A stretch of 64,000 nt of DNA from Pseudomonas rhodesiae (GCF_007858255.1 NZ_VFEU01000009.1:124001-188000); one strand, 5' to 3'; shown: positions 34,549 to 45,087, numbered from the stretch's first letter. A program made the numbers and translations. The notes: generated by a model not told the origin, from the letters alone.

Positions 34549-35601
34549 ATGACTATCGAACAAGATCCCCGCTGGGCTGCCATTGTGGCCCGTGACAGCA
34601 ACGCCGATGGGTCGTTTGTGTATGGCGTTAAGACCACCGGTGTCTATTGCCGCCCCAGCAGCGCCTCGCGGCTGCCGCGCCCGGAGAATATTGAGTTTTT
34701 CGACACCCCGGCGCAGGCCGAAGCCGCCGGCTATCGCCCCAGCAAACGCGCGAGCGGCGACCAGACACAACTGGCCGCCCACCATGCCCAATTGGTGGCC
34801 GATGCGTGCCGGCATATCGAGCAGGCCGCCACTGCGCCGAGCCTCAATACCCTCGCTGACCGAGCGGGTCTGAGCCCGTTCCATTTCCATCGCGTTTTCA
34901 GGGCCGTGACGGGCCTGACGCCCAAGGGCTACGCCAATGCCCATCGTTCCCGCAAAGTGCGCGACGGGCTCAAGGGCCAGCATTCCGTGACGGCTGCGCT
35001 GTACGACGCCGGTTTTAATTCCAACAGTCGTTTTTATGAAGCGGCCGATCAGGTGCTTGGCATGAAACCCAGCGACTACAAGGCCGGCGGCGCTCACAAC
35101 GCTATTTGGTTCGCCGTCGGGCAGTGCTCGCTGGGGGCGATTTTGGTGGCGCAGAGCAGTCGAGGCGTCTGTGCGATCCTGCTGGGTGACGACCCCGAAC
35201 AACTGCTGCGCGACCTGCAAGACCAATTCCCCAAGGCCGAACTGGTGGGCGCCGATGGCCCATTCGAAAGGTTGGTGGCCCAGGTCGTCGGCTTTGTGGA
35301 GGCGCCCGCGCTGGGCCTGGATTTGCCGTTGGACCTGCGTGGCACCGCGTTTCAGGAGCGTGTGTGGCAAGCCTTGCGGGATATCCCAGTGGGCAGCACC
35401 GCCAGTTATGCGCAGATCGCCCAGCGCATCGGCGCCCCCAAGTCGTTTCGTGCCGTGGCCCAGGCGTGCGGCGCTAACAGCCTTGCGGTGGCAATCCCTT
35501 GCCATCGGGTGGTGCGCAGCGACGGCGAGCTGTCCGGCTACCGCTGGGGCGTTGCGCGCAAGCAGGCATTGCTTGAGCGCGAACGTAACGGCAAAAGCTG
35601 A
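34549..35601 (+). CDS. ada: Ada-type regulator / O6-methylguanine methyltransferase with degenerate Zn domain
   Basis: The 350-residue protein keeps all three Ada parts: an N-terminal Ada Zn domain, an AraC-type HTH (about 85-170) and the C-terminal methyltransferase with the acceptor Cys318 in IPCHRVV. The N-terminal domain has lost three of its four zinc Cys. C34 (Ada C38) remains in GVYCRPS, but the equivalents of C42, C69 and C72 are S38, S65 and A68. It should repair O6-methylguanine, but cannot act as the classic Zn-bound methylphosphotriester sensor. The ATG at 34549 is preferred; GTG at 34540 is possible. It lies just downstream of alkB. Confidence 0.88.
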   Translation: MTIEQDPRWAAIVARDSNADGSFVYGVKTTGVYCRPSSASRLPRPENIEFFDTPAQAEAAGYRPSKRASGDQTQLAAHHAQLVADACRHIEQAATAPSLNTLADRAGLSPFHFHRVFRAVTGLTPKGYANAHRSRKVRDGLKGQHSVTAALYDAGFNSNSRFYEAADQVLGMKPSDYKAGGAHNAIWFAVGQCSLGAILVAQSSRGVCAILLGDDPEQLLRDLQDQFPKAELVGADGPFERLVAQVVGFVEAPALGLDLPLDLRGTAFQERVWQALRDIPVGSTASYAQIAQRIGAPKSFRAVAQACGANSLAVAIPCHRVVRSDGELSGYRWGVARKQALLERERNGKS

Positions 35602-35710
35602 TAGCCCTGCACGAAACGTCCCCAGCGTCCAGTGAATAAAACAGACTGGCCGCGTGACATACGCCCTGCTAAAAACAGCGAAACCACTGACCTTCGCTGG
35701 AGACCCATCC

Positions 35711-36769
35711 ATGAGCACCTGGCCTGACACACGGATTCTCGACTTGCTCGGCATCGAGGTACCCATCATCCAGGCGCCCATGGCCGTCGGCACCACGCCC
35801 GCCATGGTGATTGCCGCCAACCAGGCAGGCGCGTTGGGCTCGTTGCCCGCGGCCGCGCTGAGTATCGAGCAGCTGCGTGAAAGCCTCAGCGTCATCCGTG
35901 CAGCCAGCAACCGGCCGATTAACGTGAACTTCTTCTGCCATCAGCCGCCAGCGCCGGACGACGCTCGCGACCAACGCTGGAAAGCCCTGCTGCAACCGTT
36001 CTACCGCGAACTGGGCGCCGATTTCGAGGCGCCGACGCCGGTGTCCAACCGTGCGCCGTTCAACGACGAGGCGTGTCAGGTGGTAGAAGCGTTCCGTCCC
36101 GAGGTCGTCAGTTTCCACTTCGGGCTGCCGGAAAAAGCCTTGTTGGATCGGGTCAAAGCCACGGGGGCCAAGGTGCTGTCGTCGGCCACCACGGTGGAAG
36201 AAGCCCTCTGGCTAGAGGCCCACGGGTGCGATGCGATCATCGCCATGGGCATCGAGGCTGGAGGTCACCGGGGCATGTTCCTTAGCGATGACCTCAACAC
36301 TCAGATCGGCCTGATGGCGCTGGTGCCGCAGATCGTCGACGCCGTCAGCGTGCCGGTGATCGCCGCGGGCGGTATCGGCGACGCGCGGGGCATCGTCGCG
36401 GCGTTCGCCCTGGGCGCCTCGGCGGTGCAGGTCGGCACGGCGTATCTGTTTACCCCCGAAGCCAATGTGAGCGCGGCCCATCACTATGCGTTGCGCCACG
36501 CCCAGGCCAGTGAAACCGCCTTGACCAACCTGTTCACCGGCCGCCCAGCGCGAGGCATCGTCAATCGAGTCATGCGCGAATTGGGCGCGATGAATCCAGC
36601 CGCGCCAGCATTTCCCCGCGCCGGCGGCGCCTTGATGCCGCTCAAAGCCAAGGATGAAGGCGGCTTCAGCAACCTGTGGTCAGGCCAGGCCTTGCGTCTG
36701 GGCCGTGACATCGGCACCTATGAACTGACGCGTCAATTGGCCGAGCAGGCGCTGGCCAAGCTCACGTAA
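35711..36769 (+). CDS. Nitronate monooxygenase-like FMN enzyme
   Basis: The 352-residue protein is a TIM-barrel flavoprotein of the 2-nitropropane dioxygenase family. Marks are the start LLGIEVPIIQAPMAVG, the FMN phosphate part PVIAAGGIGDARG, VQVGTAYL, the H of SFHFGLP, and EAGGHRG. It should oxidise alkyl nitronates to aldehydes and nitrite, probably protecting against propionate 3-nitronate. A GGAG site fixes the ATG at 35711, 19 codons inside a longer open frame. It stands alone between ada and modABC. Confidence 0.85.
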   Translation: MSTWPDTRILDLLGIEVPIIQAPMAVGTTPAMVIAANQAGALGSLPAAALSIEQLRESLSVIRAASNRPINVNFFCHQPPAPDDARDQRWKALLQPFYRELGADFEAPTPVSNRAPFNDEACQVVEAFRPEVVSFHFGLPEKALLDRVKATGAKVLSSATTVEEALWLEAHGCDAIIAMGIEAGGHRGMFLSDDLNTQIGLMALVPQIVDAVSVPVIAAGGIGDARGIVAAFALGASAVQVGTAYLFTPEANVSAAHHYALRHAQASETALTNLFTGRPARGIVNRVMRELGAMNPAAPAFPRAGGALMPLKAKDEGGFSNLWSGQALRLGRDIGTYELTRQLAEQALAKLT

Positions 36770-36809
36770 TCCGTTGCGGCAACGTTGCACTGTACCGGCA
36801 GTGGCCAAC

Positions 36810-37620
<811 letters not shown>

Positions 37621-38301
37621 ATGCCCCTATCGAGTGCCGACTTTTCCGCGATCTGGTTGACCATCAAACTGGCATCACTGACCACCGTGATCCTGCTGGT
37701 CATCGGCACTCCGATTGCCCTGTGGCTGTCACGTACGCGCTCCTGGTGGCGCGGGCCGGTGGGGGCGATCGTCGCCCTGCCCCTGGTGCTGCCACCGACG
37801 GTGATCGGCTTTTACCTGCTACTGAGCATGGGGCCCAACGGTTACTTCGGCCAGTTCACCCAGTGGCTGGGGCTGGGCACCCTGACATTCAGCTTCGCCG
37901 GGCTGGTGATCGGCTCGGTGATCTATTCCCTGCCGTTTGTGGTGCAGCCGTTGCAAAACGCTTTTTCGGCCATCGGCACGCGGCCTTTGGAAGTCGCTGC
38001 AACACTGCGCGCCGGGCCGTGGGACACGTTCTTCAGCGTCATCCTGCCCCTGGCGCGGCCAGGGTTTGTCACCGCTTCCATTCTGGGTTTTGCCCACACC
38101 GTGGGTGAATTCGGTGTGGTGCTGATGATCGGCGGCAATATTCCGGACAAGACGCGCGTGGTGTCGGTGCAGATCTATGACCATGTCGAAGCCATGGAAT
38201 ACGCCCAGGCCCATTGGCTGGCCGGCGCCATGGTGGTGTTCGCCTTCTTTGTGTTGCTGGCGCTCTACTCCAGCCGTAAAACCAACATGGGCTGGAACTG
38301 A
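37621..38301 (+). CDS. modB: Molybdate ABC transporter permease
   Basis: The 226-residue membrane protein has five to six hydrophobic helices and the EAA loop common to ABC permeases ([26 protein letters not shown]). Its start codon immediately follows the modA stop, and modC starts five bases after its own stop, so modABC is one tight operon. It forms the channel dimer for molybdate uptake. Confidence 0.95.
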   Translation: MPLSSADFSAIWLTIKLASLTTVILLVIGTPIALWLSRTRSWWRGPVGAIVALPLVLPPTVIGFYLLLSMGPNGYFGQFTQWLGLGTLTFSFAGLVIGSVIYSLPFVVQPLQNAFSAIGTRPLEVAATLRAGPWDTFFSVILPLARPGFVTASILGFAHTVGEFGVVLMIGGNIPDKTRVVSVQIYDHVEAMEYAQAHWLAGAMVVFAFFVLLALYSSRKTNMGWN

Positions 38302-38306
38302 TATCG

Positions 38307-39386
38307 ATGATGGAAATACGCCTGCAACTGTCGTACTCCGGCTTTGCCCTCGATGTGGACCTGCACTTGCCCGGGCGCGGCGTCACTGCGCTTTACGGGC
38401 ATTCCGGCTCGGGCAAGACCACTTGCCTGCGCTGCATCGCCGGGTTGGAGCGGGCCGGCGACGGCTTTGTGCGGATCAACGATGAGGTCTGGCAAGACAG
38501 CCGCAGCGGCCTATTCGTACCACCGCACCAGCGTCCTTTGGGGTATGTGTTCCAGGAAGCGAGCCTGTTTGCGCATTTGTCGGTGCGCGCCAACCTGGCC
38601 TTCGGCCTCAAGCGCACACCGCGCGCGCAGCGGCGGGTGGACATGGCTCAGGCCACCGAACTGCTGGGCATCGGCCACTTGCTCGAACGTCACCCGCAGC
38701 ACCTGTCCGGCGGCGAGCGCCAGCGCATCGGCATCGCCCGCGCTCTGCTTACCAGCCCGCGCTTACTGCTGATGGATGAGCCCCTGGCCGCCCTCGACAG
38801 CCAGCGCAAAAGCGAAATCCTGCCGTACCTGGAACGCCTGCACGACGAGTTAGACATTCCGGTGCTGTACGTCAGCCATGCCCAGGATGAGGTGGCGCGC
38901 CTGGCCGATCACATCGTGCTGCTCAGCGACGGCAAAGCCTTGGCCAGCGGTCCCATCGGCGTCACGCTGGCACGCCTGGACCTGCCATTGGCGCGTGGCG
39001 ATGAAGCGGGTGTGGTGATCGACGGCGTGGTCACTGCCTACGATGCGCACTACCAATTACTCACGTTGCAGTTGCCGGGCAGCGCCTCGACCATGCGCGT
39101 GGCCCACGCACCGCTGGGCGTCGGCCAGGCCCTGCGGGTCAAGGTGCAGGCTCGTGACGTGAGCCTCAGCCTGCAGGCCGAAGAACACAGCAGCATCCTC
39201 AACCGTTTGCCAGTGACCGTTACCGAGGAAATCGCCGCGGACAATAGCGCCCATGTACTGGTGCGCCTGGACGCCGGTGGCACACCGTTACTGGCGCGCA
39301 TCACACGGTTTTCCCGCGATCAGTTGCAATTGCATCCCGGTCAGGCTCTGTGGGCGCAGATCAAGGCCGTGGCGGTGCTGGCCTAG
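38307..39386 (+). CDS. modC: Molybdate ABC transporter ATPase
   Basis: The 359-residue ATPase carries Walker A GHSGSGKT (31-38), signature [15 protein letters not shown] (from 133), Walker B LLLMDEPL and H-loop YVSHAQDE. The C-terminal part (about 290-355) is a Mop (molbindin-like) regulatory domain, marked by [17 protein letters not shown] and the final IKAVAVLA. It powers ModB. Two ATG codons are adjacent at 38307 and 38310. Confidence 0.95.
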   Translation: MMEIRLQLSYSGFALDVDLHLPGRGVTALYGHSGSGKTTCLRCIAGLERAGDGFVRINDEVWQDSRSGLFVPPHQRPLGYVFQEASLFAHLSVRANLAFGLKRTPRAQRRVDMAQATELLGIGHLLERHPQHLSGGERQRIGIARALLTSPRLLLMDEPLAALDSQRKSEILPYLERLHDELDIPVLYVSHAQDEVARLADHIVLLSDGKALASGPIGVTLARLDLPLARGDEAGVVIDGVVTAYDAHYQLLTLQLPGSASTMRVAHAPLGVGQALRVKVQARDVSLSLQAEEHSSILNRLPVTVTEEIAADNSAHVLVRLDAGGTPLLARITRFSRDQLQLHPGQALWAQIKAVAVLA

Positions 39387-39465
39387 CAAACCTTTTGGCA
39401 CGACCGCACACAGCTGCGGTCCATCAGACATACCGGCCTGATTTTGTTGCCAAGGAACCTGACCC

Positions 39466-40515
39466 ATGCCCGACTCCGCGCTGCCCGCCGACCTGCCTCG
39501 CGACTTGCATTACGTTGATGACACCCAGCCGGGCATTCGCCGCAAGAAAGTGCGCGGCAAATTCCAGTACTTCGACCCCAAGGGCGAACGCATCACCGAT
39601 GCCGAAGAGATCCATCGTCTCAACGCCCTGGCAGTGCCACCGGCCTACACCGACGTGTGGATCTGCGCCGACCCGCGCGGCCACCTGCAAGCCACCGGCC
39701 GCGACGCCCGTGGGCGCAAGCAATACCGCTACCACACGCGCTGGCGCGAAGTGCGCGACACCGACAAGTACGCGCGCTTGCAAGCCTTCGGCAATGCCCT
39801 GCCAAAACTGCGCAAGCAGCTGGAAGCACAACTGGCCGAGTCCGGTTTCACCCGCGAGAAAGTCCTGGCTACGGTGGTGATGTTGCTGGACGCCACCCTG
39901 ATCCGCGTCGGCAATACCCAATACGCCCGCGACAACAAATCCTATGGCTTGACCACCCTGCACAACCGTCATGTGGACGTCAAAGGCAGCGAAATCCAAT
40001 TCCAGTTTCGCGGCAAGAGCGGCGTCGAGCACCAGCTCAGCGTGAAGGACCGGCGCCTGGCAAATGTGGTGAAACGCTGCATGGAATTGCCGGGACAGAA
40101 CCTGTTCCAGTACTTGGACGAGAACGGCGAGCGCCACACGGTCAGCTCTCATGATGTGAATGCCTATCTGCACAGCCTCACCGGCGAAGACTTCACCGCC
40201 AAGGACTACCGCACCTGGGCCGGCACCGCCATGGCGTTGGCGGTGCTGCGCGAGTTGGAGTGGCAGCCCGAATCCGATGCCAAGCGCCATGTGGTATCGA
40301 TGGTCAAGGATGTCGCCAAACAGCTGGGCAATACTCCGGCGGTGTGCCGCAAGTGTTACATCCACCCGGCGGTGCTGGAGCATTTCAGCCTTGGCGAGTT
40401 GTCGAAATTGCCCAAGCCTCGAGTGCGCAAAGGCTTGAAAGCCGAGGAAGTTGCACTGGCGATGTTCCTGGAACGACTGGCGGCCGACTTGCCGCAAAAG
40501 GCCAAGGCAGGTTAG
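39466..40515 (+). CDS. DNA topoisomerase IB
   Basis: The 349-residue protein is a poxvirus-like type IB topoisomerase. The N-terminal domain (LHYVDDTQPGIRRKKVRGKFQYF) contacts DNA, and the catalytic domain includes the Arg of the pentad in LLDATLIRVGNTQYA, GLTTLHNRHV, the Lys in RFRGKSG-like context, and the nucleophile Y298 in CRKCYIHPAV. It relaxes supercoils through a 3'-phosphotyrosine. Such enzymes are common accessory genes in Pseudomonas. It stands alone. Confidence 0.93.
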   Translation: MPDSALPADLPRDLHYVDDTQPGIRRKKVRGKFQYFDPKGERITDAEEIHRLNALAVPPAYTDVWICADPRGHLQATGRDARGRKQYRYHTRWREVRDTDKYARLQAFGNALPKLRKQLEAQLAESGFTREKVLATVVMLLDATLIRVGNTQYARDNKSYGLTTLHNRHVDVKGSEIQFQFRGKSGVEHQLSVKDRRLANVVKRCMELPGQNLFQYLDENGERHTVSSHDVNAYLHSLTGEDFTAKDYRTWAGTAMALAVLRELEWQPESDAKRHVVSMVKDVAKQLGNTPAVCRKCYIHPAVLEHFSLGELSKLPKPRVRKGLKAEEVALAMFLERLAADLPQKAKAG

Positions 40516-40638
40516 GCTCTGCCGCCCTCCTGTTCTCTAGGACGACCGCCGACGTGAACCACTAAGCCTTCCAAAATGTATCCGCAACCAGCGCAACGCG
40601 CGCTAGTTGGCCTGTCCGACATTTTTTTGGAGGTGCTG

Positions 40639-42261
40639 ATGACTCACGTCAAACGGCTGCCCGCAATGATTTCCCTGCAACACGTTACCTTCCAGTTCGC
40701 CAATGGCGAAACCTTGCTGGCTGACTTGAACCTGTCCATCGATCACACCTCCACCGGTATTGTGGGACGCAATGGCCGTGGCAAAAGCGTGCTCGCGCAA
40801 TTGATCGCCGGGGTGCTTGTGCCGTCATCCGGCTCGATCTCCCGCTCGGCCAGCGCGGTCTATGTGCCGCAACGGGTGGTGGTCAATCCGGGAATGAGCG
40901 TTGCCGATCTTAGCGGCACTGCCAACGTGCTGGCAGCGCTGGAACGCATGGCTGCGGGCGCGGCGCACATCGACGATTTTGACCTGATCGACAATCGCTG
41001 GGATCTGGCCGAACGTCTGCGCGGGGCCCTGGATGAAGCCGGTCTGGCGTCACTGGCGGCGGATTCATCAGCCGAACAACTCAGTGGCGGCCAACTGGCG
41101 CGGGTAGTGCTGATTGGCGCCCTGTTGGCGTCGCCACAGGTGCTGGTGCTCGACGAGCCCACCAACCACCTCGACAGCGATGGCCGCGCCTGGCTGATGC
41201 GAGCGCTGGGCCAGTGGCGCGGCGGCTTGGTGGTGGTCAGTCACGATCGGCCCTTGCTCGATAGCCTGGGGCGCATCGTCGAAGTGTCGCCCCTCGGTCT
41301 TCTCGTCTATGGCGGTAATTACGAGACTTATCGCCGGCAACGCGACGCCGAGCAACAGGCCGCCGTCGCGGCATTGGAACAGGCGCGCCTGGAGCGCAGT
41401 CGCGAACGCCGTCGCCTACGAAAGGACCACGATACACTGCAACGCAATGCCGCCCGTGCTCACCAGCACGCACAAACTGCGAATGTGGACCGGTTTACCC
41501 AGGCGCGCTGGAAGCGCACCGCCAGCGAAGTGGTCAGCAGCGTGCGCAGTGAGCAATACGCGCGTAAACAACAACTGGATACTCAAGTCCGCCAAGCCCA
41601 TGAGCGCGTGGAGGAACAGTCGCCGACATTGATCGCCTTGCCGGCGTCGACGGTGCCTAAGGGGCGGCTGGTGCTGAGGTTGGTGGATGCATGCCTACCA
41701 TGGTTGCATACACCCGCACTGACGCTCAGTTTGACGGGCCCCGTGCGAGTAATCGTGCAGGGCCCTAACGGTTGCGGCAAATCCACCTTGCTCAAAGTGC
41801 TGGCGGGCGATTCCCACCCGGTCAGAGGTGAGTGTTGTGTGCCGGTGCCCACCGCCTACATCGATCAGCAACTGGCCTTTCTGGAGGACCGACGCTCGGT
41901 TATCGAACACCTCAATCTGCTCGAAACGCCGCTGGCCGAAGGCGAGCTGCGTACTCGCCTGGCTTTGCTGCAACTGAACGCCGTGCGTGTGACTCAGCCG
42001 GTCGCGCAGCTCAGCGGTGGCGAGCGTTTAAAGGCCGCGATGGCGATTGCCCTGTGGCGTGAAATCCCGGCGCAATTATTGTTGCTGGACGAACCGACCA
42101 ACCACTTGGACCTGGAGTCGGTGCTTGCCTTCGAACACGCGTTGCAAGGGTTTGCGGGCGCATTGGTGGTGGTATCCCATGACGAGGCGTTTGTCCGGGC
42201 CATCGGCCCGACCCATCGGTTGCAGTGGACATCCACAGGATGGTGCCTGGAAGCTGTCTGA
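40639..42261 (+). CDS. ABC-F family ATPase
   Basis: The 540-residue protein has two ABC domains and no membrane segment, joined by a charged coiled linker (residues about 230-310, rich in Arg/Glu). Walker A motifs are GRNGRGKS (43-50) and GPNGCGKS (375-382); signatures are LSGGQLARV (from 148) and LSGGERLKA (from 458); both Walker B motifs end DEPTNHLD. ABC-F proteins act on the ribosome E site in translation or antibiotic protection. The ATG at 40639 follows GGAGG; ATG 40666 (MISLQHV) is possible. Confidence 0.9.
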   Translation: MTHVKRLPAMISLQHVTFQFANGETLLADLNLSIDHTSTGIVGRNGRGKSVLAQLIAGVLVPSSGSISRSASAVYVPQRVVVNPGMSVADLSGTANVLAALERMAAGAAHIDDFDLIDNRWDLAERLRGALDEAGLASLAADSSAEQLSGGQLARVVLIGALLASPQVLVLDEPTNHLDSDGRAWLMRALGQWRGGLVVVSHDRPLLDSLGRIVEVSPLGLLVYGGNYETYRRQRDAEQQAAVAALEQARLERSRERRRLRKDHDTLQRNAARAHQHAQTANVDRFTQARWKRTASEVVSSVRSEQYARKQQLDTQVRQAHERVEEQSPTLIALPASTVPKGRLVLRLVDACLPWLHTPALTLSLTGPVRVIVQGPNGCGKSTLLKVLAGDSHPVRGECCVPVPTAYIDQQLAFLEDRRSVIEHLNLLETPLAEGELRTRLALLQLNAVRVTQPVAQLSGGERLKAAMAIALWREIPAQLLLLDEPTNHLDLESVLAFEHALQGFAGALVVVSHDEAFVRAIGPTHRLQWTSTGWCLEAV

Positions 42262-42330
42262 GATCATTGCGCGTAAGGTCAAAGCGTCCTACCGTAGTGG
42301 CCGGATAATCTCACCGAGGAACCCGCGCCC

Positions 42331-43035
42331 ATGCTGCCCCCGCCCCGCAAACCGTACGCCAACGCTGCACTGGCTCATCGACGCTTATGGCGAGGCCGCA
42401 TCGGCATGATGCTGGTGGGCAGCTTATCGGTGCTGGCGGGTATGACGGATGCCATTGGCTTTATGGCCAGCGGCGACTTCGTTTCGTTCATGAGCGGTAA
42501 CACCACTCGCCTGGCGGTGGCTATTGGCGCCGGCGACCACAGCCTGACCGTACGACTACTGTTGCTGGTCGCCACCTTTGTTCTGGGGAACGCGCTGGGG
42601 ATCGTGGTCAGCCGATTCAGCCGGCGCCACGCCCTGCCGCTGCTGCTGTATATCGCTGCGCTGCTGTGCTGCGGCGCCTTTTGGCCATTCGAAGACATGT
42701 TGCCCGCGCTACTGGCTGCCATCGTGGCCATGGGCATGCTTAACGCGGCGGTCGAGGAAGTGAATGGTCTGCCGGTGGGCCTGACCTATGTGACCGGCGC
42801 ACTTTCGCGTTTCGGTCGCGGGCTGGGCCGTTGGCTGCTGGGCGAACGTCGCAGCGGTTGGAGGGTGCAACTGATCCCATGGGGCGGCATGTTTGTCGGC
42901 GCCGTGATCGGTGCAGTGTTGCAGCAGCACATGGGCCTGCGCGCGCTGTGGGTCAGCGCTGCATTGGCGGCGGTGTTGGGGTTGGTGTCGTTGAAGATCC
43001 CGCGGCGTTGGCACTTGGGCTACATGCCACGCTGA
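42331..43035 (+). CDS. DUF1275 (YoaK-like) membrane protein
   Basis: A 234-residue inner-membrane protein with about six hydrophobic helices. The start GSLSVLAGMTDAIGFMASGDFVSFMSGNTTRLAV is the DUF1275 signature, with the conserved SGN and a second Pro-rich GLPVGLTYVTGAL motif. The function of the family is unknown; a transporter role is presumed. It lies 69 bases after the ABC-F gene on the same strand. Confidence 0.85.
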   Translation: MLPPPRKPYANAALAHRRLWRGRIGMMLVGSLSVLAGMTDAIGFMASGDFVSFMSGNTTRLAVAIGAGDHSLTVRLLLLVATFVLGNALGIVVSRFSRRHALPLLLYIAALLCCGAFWPFEDMLPALLAAIVAMGMLNAAVEEVNGLPVGLTYVTGALSRFGRGLGRWLLGERRSGWRVQLIPWGGMFVGAVIGAVLQQHMGLRALWVSAALAAVLGLVSLKIPRRWHLGYMPR

Positions 43036-43180
43036 TAAAGGGAGGATGCTCGCCCGGCGCGACGGCCTCGACGTCCGTGTACTGGTAAAGAGCCATCACC
43101 CCGGGCGAGCGAGGTGAATCATAAGCCAATGCCCAACGCCTGTCCCGCCGGGCGTTTCCGAATATGACTAAGGCAAGGGA

Positions 43181-43534
43181 CTACAGACAGGTCGCCAGCG
43201 CGGCCAAGCGACGCTTGGCGGGCATCGTGTCTTCGGCGGCGTAGTACTTGACGCTGGAACCTGCGCCTACGCTCTGAATGTCGACGAAGTAATCGCCGCC
43301 GGTGGTGTACACGGTGAAACCACCCGCCTCGCTCGGTTCCTTGAAGCCACCGGCATCCACGCCGAATACGCTTTCATCCTGCCAGCCGAACTGAATGCAT
43401 TCGGCAACCACCAATGTGGCCTTGTCCGATGCCAGGGTTTTGTAGGGTGCGCCGGTGCGCGCCTCGTTCATCTTCGAACCCGCGCAACCGCTCAGTACCG
43501 CCAGTGCCAATGCGCCCAATACCACGTTCCGCAT
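43181..43534 (-). CDS. Small lipoprotein, relative of the 32.7 kb lipoprotein
   Basis: The 117-residue lipoprotein has signal MRNVVLGALALAVLSG and lipobox Cys17. The mature part (LASDKATLVVAECIQF..., YFVDIQSVGAGSSVKYYAAED..., terminal Cys) shares the G-S-S-V-K-Y-Y motif and Cys pattern of the product of 32745..33095. Function is unknown. The ATG at 43534 follows AAGGAAG. Confidence 0.78.
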   Translation of the reverse strand: MRNVVLGALALAVLSGCAGSKMNEARTGAPYKTLASDKATLVVAECIQFGWQDESVFGVDAGGFKEPSEAGGFTVYTTGGDYFVDIQSVGAGSSVKYYAAEDTMPAKRRLAALATCL

Positions 43535-43713
43535 GCCATCGCTTCCTTGGAAAAAACGCGACTCTACCATTTACGGGCACCCGCCAAAGACTATTAGGTA
43601 GCTCTGGTGGTGCCTGATCGAGGTTGGAGTGGCATCGGCATAAACATGGCACTATGATGCCGCGGTCGGCTTCACTGAAGAGGTCGACCGGTTATTTTCT
43701 ACAAGGAAGCGTC

Positions 43714-43929
43714 ATGAAAGATTTCGTTATCAGCGTTAACAACACGGTTTTGTACATCGCCCTGGCCTTCGTCTGGTTGATCGGTCTGGTGTCGATGTTC
43801 AGCGCCAGCTTCCTGTCGGGCCTGGCGGTTCTGGTCGGGGGAACGTTGACGTGGTGCATCATTTCCGGCTTCTGGTTCGTCCAGTCGGCCACCTACGAAG
43901 AGCTGCGCAAGCTCAACGCAAAAAACTGA
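43714..43929 (+). CDS. Small two-helix inner-membrane protein (71 aa)
   Basis: A 71-residue protein with two hydrophobic helices (about 10-30 and 35-58) and a short charged tail (EELRKLNAKN). ACAAGGAAGC precedes the ATG at 43714. The family is unknown to me; the size and layout are of small envelope-stress or septum-type proteins, but no role can be assigned. It has its own strong terminator. Confidence 0.75.
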   Translation: MKDFVISVNNTVLYIALAFVWLIGLVSMFSASFLSGLAVLVGGTLTWCIISGFWFVQSATYEELRKLNAKN

Positions 43930-43936
43930 TGCCCTG

Positions 43937-43960
43937 AAGCGGCCCCGATTGGGGCCGCTT
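43937..43960 (+). terminator. Terminator after the 71-aa membrane gene
   Basis: The perfect stem AAGCGGCCCC/GGGGCCGCTT with loop GATT is followed by a short T-rich stretch (TGCTTT). Confidence 0.85.
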
Positions 43961-44010
43961 TGCTTTGGCAGGATAAATTTATCTTCACTGTGATACGCGC
44001 CGTAGCCACC

Positions 44011-44073
44011 TACACTGGCCGGGCTCATTTTTATGAAGTCTTCCTTCTGCCCGCTCTCCCGCGGGCTTTTTTT
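44011..44073 (+). ncRNA. Possible short RNA ending at an orphan terminator
   Basis: A strong intrinsic terminator (GCCCGC/GCGGGC plus seven T, 44049-44073) points away from any gene on the plus strand, since the upstream gene already ends at its own terminator and azlD is convergent. A -10-like TACACT (44011-44016) would give a transcript of about 50 nt starting near 44023. The -35 is poor. The stem might instead act on the minus strand, but the T-run is only on the plus strand. Confidence 0.35.
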
Positions 44074-44083
44074 CGCCTGGGTT

Positions 44084-44395
44084 TTAAAGCCACCAGCGCA
44101 GCAAATAGAACACCGCCATGCTCAGCAACACGGTGAGCAGCACATTGCGCGTCCAGACCATCAACCCCACCGCGCAGAGGCCGGCGAGCCAATACGGATT
44201 GGTCGGGCTCAGGTTGAGGTGATGATCGGCCAGGAAAATAATCGGCCCGCAGATCGCCGTCAGCATGCCCGGCACCGCAAACCCTAGAAACTCTCGCGCA
44301 CCGCGATTAAGGCGCACCGGCAGACGCGGCTCGATAAACAGATAGCGGTTGAAGAACACCACCAGGCCCATGGCCACAATCATCAGGTAAATCAT
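44084..44395 (-). CDS. azlD: AzlD-type branched-chain amino acid exporter subunit
   Basis: The 103-residue protein has about four hydrophobic helices; R-F-L-F-like (FNRYLFIEPRLPVRL) and AVPGMLTAICGPIIF are typical of AzlD. With AzlC it forms a small inner-membrane exporter of branched-chain amino acids or analogues. Its start overlaps the azlC stop by four bases. Confidence 0.88.
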   Translation of the reverse strand: MIYLMIVAMGLVVFFNRYLFIEPRLPVRLNRGAREFLGFAVPGMLTAICGPIIFLADHHLNLSPTNPYWLAGLCAVGLMVWTRNVLLTVLLSMAVFYLLRWWL

Positions 44396-45087
44396 CGCTG
44401 CCCTACCCCCAGTCGCTTACAGGCAAACCCGGCGCTCATGCCCAGCAAACCCGACACCACCACGGCCGACTCCCACTGCAAAAAACTCAGCCAGACCGAG
44501 CACAGCAACGCCACCGCCACGCACACCACCGTCGGTACATCGCGCACCACCGGGGTTATCAACGCGATGAAGGTCGCGGCAATCGAAAATTCGAGCCCTA
44601 GCTGGTCCAGGCCCGGAATGCTCTTGCCCAGCACAATGCCGGCCAGGGTGAACAGGTTCCAGATGATATAGAAGGTCAGCCCCACGCCCAGGGCGTACCA
44701 GCGATTGAAGGTCTGGCGGTCATAGCGGCTGACCAACGCGAAGAACTCATCGGTCAGCAAGAACCCCAAGCTGATACGCCAGCGGGTACTTAAAGGAGAA
44801 AGCACTGGCCGCAGGTGCATGCCGTAGAGCAAATGCTGAGAGGTCAGCAGCAAGGTGGTCAGTACGATCGATATCAGGCTGGCGCCACTTTTGACCATAC
44901 CGATGGCCACCAACTGCGCAGCGCCGGCGAACACGATGGTCGACAGCCCCTGGGCTTGCAACGGGGTGAATTGCGCATCGATGGCCATGGAGCCGGCGAG
45001 CAGCCCCCACGGCGCGCAGGCCAGGGATAACGGAATAACGGCGATCGCACCGCGCGCGAACGCATAACGGGGTAAGGCAGCAGGCAT
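44392..45087 (-). CDS. azlC: AzlC-type branched-chain amino acid exporter subunit
   Basis: A 231-residue inner-membrane protein with the AzlC marks: LACAPWGLLAGSMAIDAQFT, FAGAAQLVAIGM, LLLTSQHLLYGMHLRP and FLLTDEFFALVSRY. It forms an exporter with AzlD, encoded next with an ATGA overlap. No regulator gene is adjacent; the next gene upstream on the same strand is a 71-residue helical protein. Confidence 0.9.
   Translation of the reverse strand: MPAALPRYAFARGAIAVIPLSLACAPWGLLAGSMAIDAQFTPLQAQGLSTIVFAGAAQLVAIGMVKSGASLISIVLTTLLLTSQHLLYGMHLRPVLSPLSTRWRISLGFLLTDEFFALVSRYDRQTFNRWYALGVGLTFYIIWNLFTLAGIVLGKSIPGLDQLGLEFSIAATFIALITPVVRDVPTVVCVAVALLCSVWLSFLQWESAVVVSGLLGMSAGFACKRLGVGQR

Noticed and set aside
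34534..35910. A 458-codon minus-strand frame
   Set aside because: Antisense to ada; low-complexity, His/Gln/Gly-rich translation typical of shadow frames.
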